From NCBI GenBank assembly GCA_009617715.1, contig VTFK01000190.1:434001-498000 (forward strand): a stretch of 64,000 nucleotides of DNA. Reading direction: 5' to 3'. Each line of letters opens with the position of its first letter. Position 1 is the stretch's first letter. Below the pieces are notes generated by a model that was given only the letters and a program-made list of their open reading frames with translations, was not told where the DNA came from and did no database searches. Source of the stretch: Plectrocnemia conspersa (lineage: Eukaryota > Arthropoda > Insecta > Trichoptera > Polycentropodidae). Shown here piece by piece: positions 58,641-64,000 of this stretch. The position numbers and the translations under genes were made by a program.

Positions 58641-61204
58641 TTATCCTTTATAGAACGGCTTGTCAGCGTAAGTTTCCAAATGGTAAATGCCAGTCCTTAA
58701 ATTAAAAAATATAATTATACATGCTTACATTTATACGTATGTTTTTGATAATATTATACTAATATACATTACATACTTGTTATATTTTGGATTGATTCCT
58801 CCCAAATGTAAACTATCTAAATTCGAGCATGTTCCATTAGCCATTTCTTCATAATTGACACACTTATTCGCCATAAAGCCATGATGGTCTATCGAATCAA
58901 TGTAATATTCTATGGATCTCATGTGCGAACATAAATGATTATCTCCACATCCTGGCATAAATTTTCCTTCATTTGGATAAAAATCTGTATGACCTGTCGG
59001 TATAGCCATTGCATGATACTCGGTGTCTGTGTGAATTACTTCAACATAGGTAGCATCCCCTGAATTTATTTTGTCAGTCGAGTTTACCCAGTACCTCCAT
59101 GGAGGATCGCATGCTGGAATGGAATAATAAATAATTGTGTTTCTTTATTATTTGATTTATTAAAAAATATTTTACCTGTGATATAAGGTATCCTTCCTTG
59201 CTTCACACTTCTTCCTACAAATCCACCGACGTGACTTCCCAAACTCAAACCGATCACGTGAATGCTATTGTGTGCAACGCCGAAATTTGTTAACCAATCT
59301 ATGAAACTAGCAGCGTAGCGCCCCACGTCAGGAACTAAAGGGACAGCTTCAGATTCTGGTTTTAAAGCAACTTTGCTCCAATCCACGATGAACACATTGC
59401 AATCGGATACATTTAGAAACGCTGAAAATATATTTCAATGTACATCTAAATTTTTTCCACAAAAATATATACATACATATTTACTCATCTGCTTATAAAT
59501 ACAAATACGGATACGACCCGTAGTGATATTTAAAAAAAACTTTAAATTCTCTCCATCAACAAGGAGTACTTTCTTTTATTTGCTTTCTAGACAATGGAGC
59601 CATATTATAGAAAGCTACGAGCTAGCGAATCGCTAATAAATTATCAAAGTGACACGCGCTCCGCTTTACGAAGCCGAGCATCCTCGACGCCTTCTCGCAA
59701 ATTGTGGCGATGTGCATGCGAAATCTTCATCCCTATTTGAACGTCACTTTCATGTCATGAACAAACGTATTTCTGCTTAAAACACCTTCGCCTAAACTGT
59801 AAGATAATGCTGTCGGACAAGGAGAGCCAGAAAATGTGACGACGTAACACTTAGCGTATATTCTAATGAATAGGTTGCCACATCGCAACTTGTTCAAACT
59901 TTAACGGTCAGGCAACCCAAAGAACTCAGACACATGAGAGTTCATTTGAACTCGAAATCATGCGAATCGACGCTGACCATCATTAACGGAGAAGACCAAG
60001 AAAGCAGCCACTTCTCTTTTCACGTTAACTCTGGTCCAGCTACGACATATGAAAACCAGAGCTTAATTCGATTTTAAGAGACGACTGAAAATTTCAGACG
60101 TAGATCTATGAGGACTTCACGCATATTTAACAACACTTATAGAAACTGGCTAAGCATTGTAGCACAAACATAATTTATAAATAAATAAATTTTGTTTTGT
60201 ATAAAAATAAACATCTTGGCTTGTTCTGTATACTAGTAAACATACCTAGCGTATCGTACAGTACGCAAAAGCGATTATACCCAACGTTTTATTGCAAACT
60301 TTGCAAAATATGCATACAAATTCTCAATCCCAGCTCGAAGGTCACTTATGAATGAATATATTTACGCTTTGGACATCTCGGTATAAACTGCAAGGAAATT
60401 GCGCTGGACATGGAGATCTAAAAAAACAAGAATCTCCAAGGTTCTAGGACTTTTTGTAAAGTTATAGAATACGCATTTGTGCGAATATGGAAAACATATT
60501 TGTGTTGCAAAATATTTTTTTGAGCGATGAATCAATCAAATTTATATAATTTATAATCTCTTATAATTTTTATAAATCAAATAAAAGTGTAAATACGTAA
60601 ATAATAATTAATCAAATCACTGGAAAACAGTAAATCTAGTTTATTAGATTTTTGAAAGTCTATGTATTTTAATTTTTCTGAATTCAATTAATCAAAGTTA
60701 TTATTTTAATTTCTAACTATGTTTTCAAGTCTAAAATGCAAATCATTTGTACATCTAATATAAATCCAGTAAAAATATTTACCTGAAGTTAGTTCATTTT
60801 CAATGTTAGCTGTATAATCACGAGAGCCGGGCTTTGATAATAATCCATGGAAAAAAAATTTAACTGGCTTATTTAAACCGAAGTTTGACGATAACAAGCT
60901 GTTTTCGTCATTCAAAACGATCTTGTCGGATTTATCTGGATTGTTTCTGAAATTATTATTACATAAATATTTAAATATTAAATTAAAAAATTCCATCCAT
61001 TTATTCTCACCTCGTGTATAACGAGAAGATAACATCGTTGCCGTCGACTCTTTCCACGTAGACAGTAGAGCAGTTTATTACGACGAAAACTTCAACTGAA
61101 ACGTCACCGAGTTAGAGCAATAAATTAATAAAATATATAATAGTTAGCAATTCAATTAATTTACTTAAAATTGTGCAGACAAATGCGCGACGAAACACTG
61201 CCAT
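58641..61204 (-). CDS. Secreted lipase, pancreatic lipase family
   Basis: Six exons on the minus strand, 61165-61204, 61011-61095, 60783-60946, 59176-59421, 58777-59113 and 58641-58695, join in frame to 308 aa, the usual size for insect neutral lipases. Residues 1 to about 22 form a signal peptide (two Arg, then FVCTILIEVFVVINC). The catalytic triad of the alpha/beta-hydrolase family is legible: Ser156 in GLSLG (154-158), Asp181 in ACDPP, His242 in LCSHMRS. The family blocks FFFHG (72-76), VFIVDWS (106-112), GDATYVEVIHTDT and TDFYPNEG are present. The usual LDPA around the Asp is changed to CDPP. It likely hydrolyses acylglycerols or phospholipids outside the cell, for example in the gut; the substrate cannot be told. 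Intron 3 carries old retroelement fragments. The gene ends in YHLETYADKPFYKG. Confidence 0.93.
59577..59880 (-). mobile_element. LINE relic in lipase intron 3
   Basis: The minus strand, same sense as the lipase gene, reads the C-terminal part of a Jockey/CR1-like reverse transcriptase: KCYVVTFSGSPCPTALSYSL, GEGVLSRNTFVHDMKVTF, then RFRMHIATICEKASRMLGFV and KRSACHFDN. Stops and frame changes show it is decayed. It has no 3' tail here. Confidence 0.8.
59881..60200 (+). repeat. Possible retroelement 3' end in lipase intron 3
   Basis: A relatively G+C-rich plus-strand segment ends in ATAATTTATAAATAAATAAA, the kind of A-rich simple tail seen on the other retroelements in this window. The coding remnants are too short to name a family. 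Confidence 0.35.
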
Positions 61205-64000
61205 TCTGTGTTAAGTGATACGTATATATTTTGATGTTTCTTATATATTATTACAGAGGAATCTGATAAGTTGTTAAATAAGAATTGTTATGTTATCTAC
61301 TTCAACGACCTTTTAGTCGTGTTAAGATATGAAAATTGTATAACATATAGTATTTGTTTATACATTTTCTGTGTATTGGTATATATCTTAAAAATATATA
61401 CCAATACACAGAAATGTAAAAAATAATCAGAGTGATTGACCTGGTGCCAATCTAATTTTGATAATATTATCAGTGAATAACTACGGAAGAAAACTCAAAA
61501 ACAGTCTAATCTAAATCAATTTATTCAATGTTTGTATGAGAAAAATTATATAATTTGTTTTATTACGTTATAAATAAATTGATCTTTGATTTTAATCCTA
61601 ATATTTTTTTATGTTATAAATAAATTATTATTTGTATTTTATATTATAAATAAATTATATTATTTAAACTCCCAATTTTAGATATGATATAAAAATATGT
61701 CGGATGTATCTGATGTTATTTTTTTTTAATGGAAGTTTCTGATGCATATTATATATGTGCTTATATTCACTGGTATATAGATATGGAGGAGATTATTTTG
61801 ATTATCTCATCGTCTGGATCAATTGTAACGATTTTAAGGGATTTGCTGTCTTTATTATAGAACGCCTTGGGTATCTGTCATAGTTAAAACAGCTAGAAAT
61901 TCAGCAGTTTGTCAATATTTAGTTATGTATTAGTGTAGGTACCGAAATGCATTTACCTAATTAATCGAACCTCCGATTGTCACGTACGTCAGTATATTAA
62001 AAGTCATTTTTCACGTGGTCTTGACTCAAATTAAATGCTAAGATTGATTTAGCAACATTGCGAGTAGTTTTAATATATGCGTGATTATTTTTGAATATTA
62101 AAAAAAAATAGCTTTATTTATTTCAAAGTAAAAATAGTAAATATTAACAAATTAAATGTCTTCTGAACCACTTAATATATATACATAAAATCTTATTAAA
62201 AATTGTATTTAATAAATAAAATCTACCTATTCAGTAATTTATAATATTTAATAGTATGGATTCAGGCGCGTGGCGGAAAACCAATTTCACGAAAAGGGTT
62301 CCGGCGGCTATTCATTAAGTAAAGAATTTGCTCTCTGTAATTGTGCAAAGGTTATGATTATTTATTAATAGTCTATATTTTTGCTTATATTAATTTAAAA
62401 TTGTTATTTAAATATAAAACGTATATTATATATAAATATAAGTGTAACAGTAAAAATAAAATAGCTGAATCTGTCAATGATTGCCTCAATACATTTATTC
62501 GATTATAAATATAATACAATACAGTAATTAAAATGTGTAATTTACTATTATGTAATGTATAAATTAGACAATATTTTAAATATATTATACATAATGATGG
62601 ATACCTATTTTATCAACATATTTTTCATTATTAAATATACTTTTAAACATCAACATTTATATTAAATTAATAATTTTACGCAATAGTCTTCATTGATCGT
62701 TTGAATAATGTATAAATAAAATAATTTTATATAAAATATATAGCAACGTTTTCGTGTAAATTGATAAGAAATTAGTAGTATTTATAAGTGATAAATAAAG
62801 TGAACATGTATCCAAAGCATCATTCCGAGTCATACCAGCCATAGATTCGGAATAGTGCTCTTTCTAACATTGAATGATACGATTTTGATTAATATGATAA
62901 ACAAAGTCTCATGATACATTTACGTGATGAAATATAAACAGCGCGTTTGCTAATAAAGATGCAAATCAGGATCAAGATTTCAACTCCTTTAACTTTTTAC
63001 TCTATCTAAATTTAGTCTCGTTTTAATTTCACGTTTCTGTGTGTATGTGATTTTTGATTTTACGAGACCGTGTCCAGGCGTGTGTGACGTAAGTTATTAT
63101 CTCACCTTTTATTTAATCTTTTGTGTGCTTCCCGAAACAAAATTACTTTTTATACTTTGGCACAAATCCGGGGTTTACGACCCATTTTTTGGCGTTCTCT
63201 TTTGATGTAACTTTCAATGAGAGCCAACATTTAAAATTAAAACGTAACCGAAATGATTTAAAATTAATTTCACCGCGATCAAATTTAGCGGTCGGTCGAA
63301 TCGCGACTGCCGCCGTTAATTTTCAAGCGGAGAATTGTTGAGAGCGACTGAAAATTCTGCGAAGCTCTGAAATATGCAAGCGAGTCAGGGAAAGTTTCTT
63401 AAAGAATTAATAGCGTCGAGATTCATAAATTCTATGCGAAAAATGCAACAATGAATCAATGGTTCGCTATGGAATTTATACGGCGAGATAAGCAACTTTC
63501 ATCATCGTTTTAATCAACTATTATAAACTTTGCATATGTGAGTTAAATTGCTTTATTTATGGCATTATTAAAGATTTGATTAATCCATCAAAGGTTTCCA
63601 CTGAATTTGCATATATACGACACATCATTAATTAACAATGTGTGATTTTGGATAAGATCGTGAAATATTAATCGTCTGCCTTGAATGAAAGTTGTGTGCG
63701 TGTTTAAAACATAAAATAATCGAAGGGTACAATATAACAATAACAAATCATATAAATGTAACTCATATGTACATATATTTATTCGATTTAAAATATTCAT
63801 ATATAATAAAATTAATAATACTGATTATTGAGAATAACATTTTTCGATTAAATATATATTTTCTTTTTAAAACGCAAGCATTACCATAATACATGAAAAT
63901 GAAACCAATGAGTTTAATAGACAAATGTGTGTGTGTGTTTTTTCGTTCACGATTGATGGGTGTCGGGTTGTTTGGAATTTTCTGCTCTGTGCGACGTTTC
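61205..64000. other. Gene-free stretch to the window end
   Basis: The first few hundred bases should hold the lipase promoter, and the long hairpin at 61362-61417 lies there. Beyond that the sequence is A+T-rich with no coding region recognised. Slightly more G+C-rich spots lie at 62265-62330 and 63280-63370, and a short (GT)n run lies near 63927-63938. Confidence 0.45.
61362..61417. repeat. Long hairpin, 24-25-bp arms
   Basis: The arm ACATTTTCTGTGTATTGG plus TATATAT and its reverse complement are separated by about 7 nt, with one extra T as the only break. It lies about 160 bp upstream of the lipase start codon. Confidence 0.85.

Noticed and set aside
1..64000. CRISPR arrays, phage genes or bacterial operons
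   Set aside because: No regularly spaced direct repeats with unique spacers and no prokaryotic gene organisation; the window is clearly a spliced eukaryotic genome.

Overview
The window looks like one piece of a very A+T-rich insect nuclear genome. The evidence is spliced genes with GT-AG introns, a miR-263b hairpin of the arthropod type, eukaryotic 20S proteasome and RASSF genes, tRNA-derived SINEs, a Jockey/CR1-like LINE, hAT elements and a mariner element. There are no bacterial operons, ribosome-binding sites or CRISPR arrays. The order within insects cannot be fixed from the sequence alone.

Positions 1 to about 42.6 kb are gene-poor. The clearest gene there is a mir-263b precursor near 19.2 kb on the plus strand. 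Two candidate small exons with good splice sites (8461-8501 and 29520-29614) may belong to a long transcript. The rest is A+T-rich DNA, a few more G+C-rich islands that may be regulatory (about 3.1, 9.3, 11.7, 17.1, 21.5 and 24.8 kb), and many repeats. The repeats include a deleted hAT element with a perfect 8-bp target duplication, an hAT-like MITE lodged in an antisense SINE, a 0.96-kb inverted-repeat element, two SINE families, a decayed LINE, and one copy of an unclassified repeat, here called R1.

Positions 42.6 to 61.2 kb are gene-dense. In order: an N-terminal RASSF (RASSF9/10, meru-type) scaffold gene on plus (42686-46030, 458 aa); a convergent terminal exon of an unknown minus-strand gene (46875-47068); the proteasome alpha-6 / PSMA1 gene on minus (48378-50860, 285 aa); a second LINE fragment and a second R1 copy containing a deleted mariner; a tentative small minus-strand gene (54254-54830); a FAR1/WRKY-GCM1-type zinc-finger gene of an uncharacterised, probably transposon-derived family on minus (55660-57020, 378 aa); and a secreted pancreatic-lipase-family lipase on minus (58641-61204, 308 aa). 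From 61.2 kb to the end no gene is seen.

These genes do not form a pathway. The one suggestive link is mir-263b upstream of, and on the same strand as, the RASSF9/10 gene. In Drosophila miR-263b protects sense-organ precursors from apoptosis, and Meru acts in asymmetric division of those cells. The RASSF start codon lies 13 bp after a splice acceptor, so the gene has at least one upstream 5' exon, and the miRNA could be intronic. That is inference. All exon coordinates were worked out by hand from splice motifs and reading-frame continuity.
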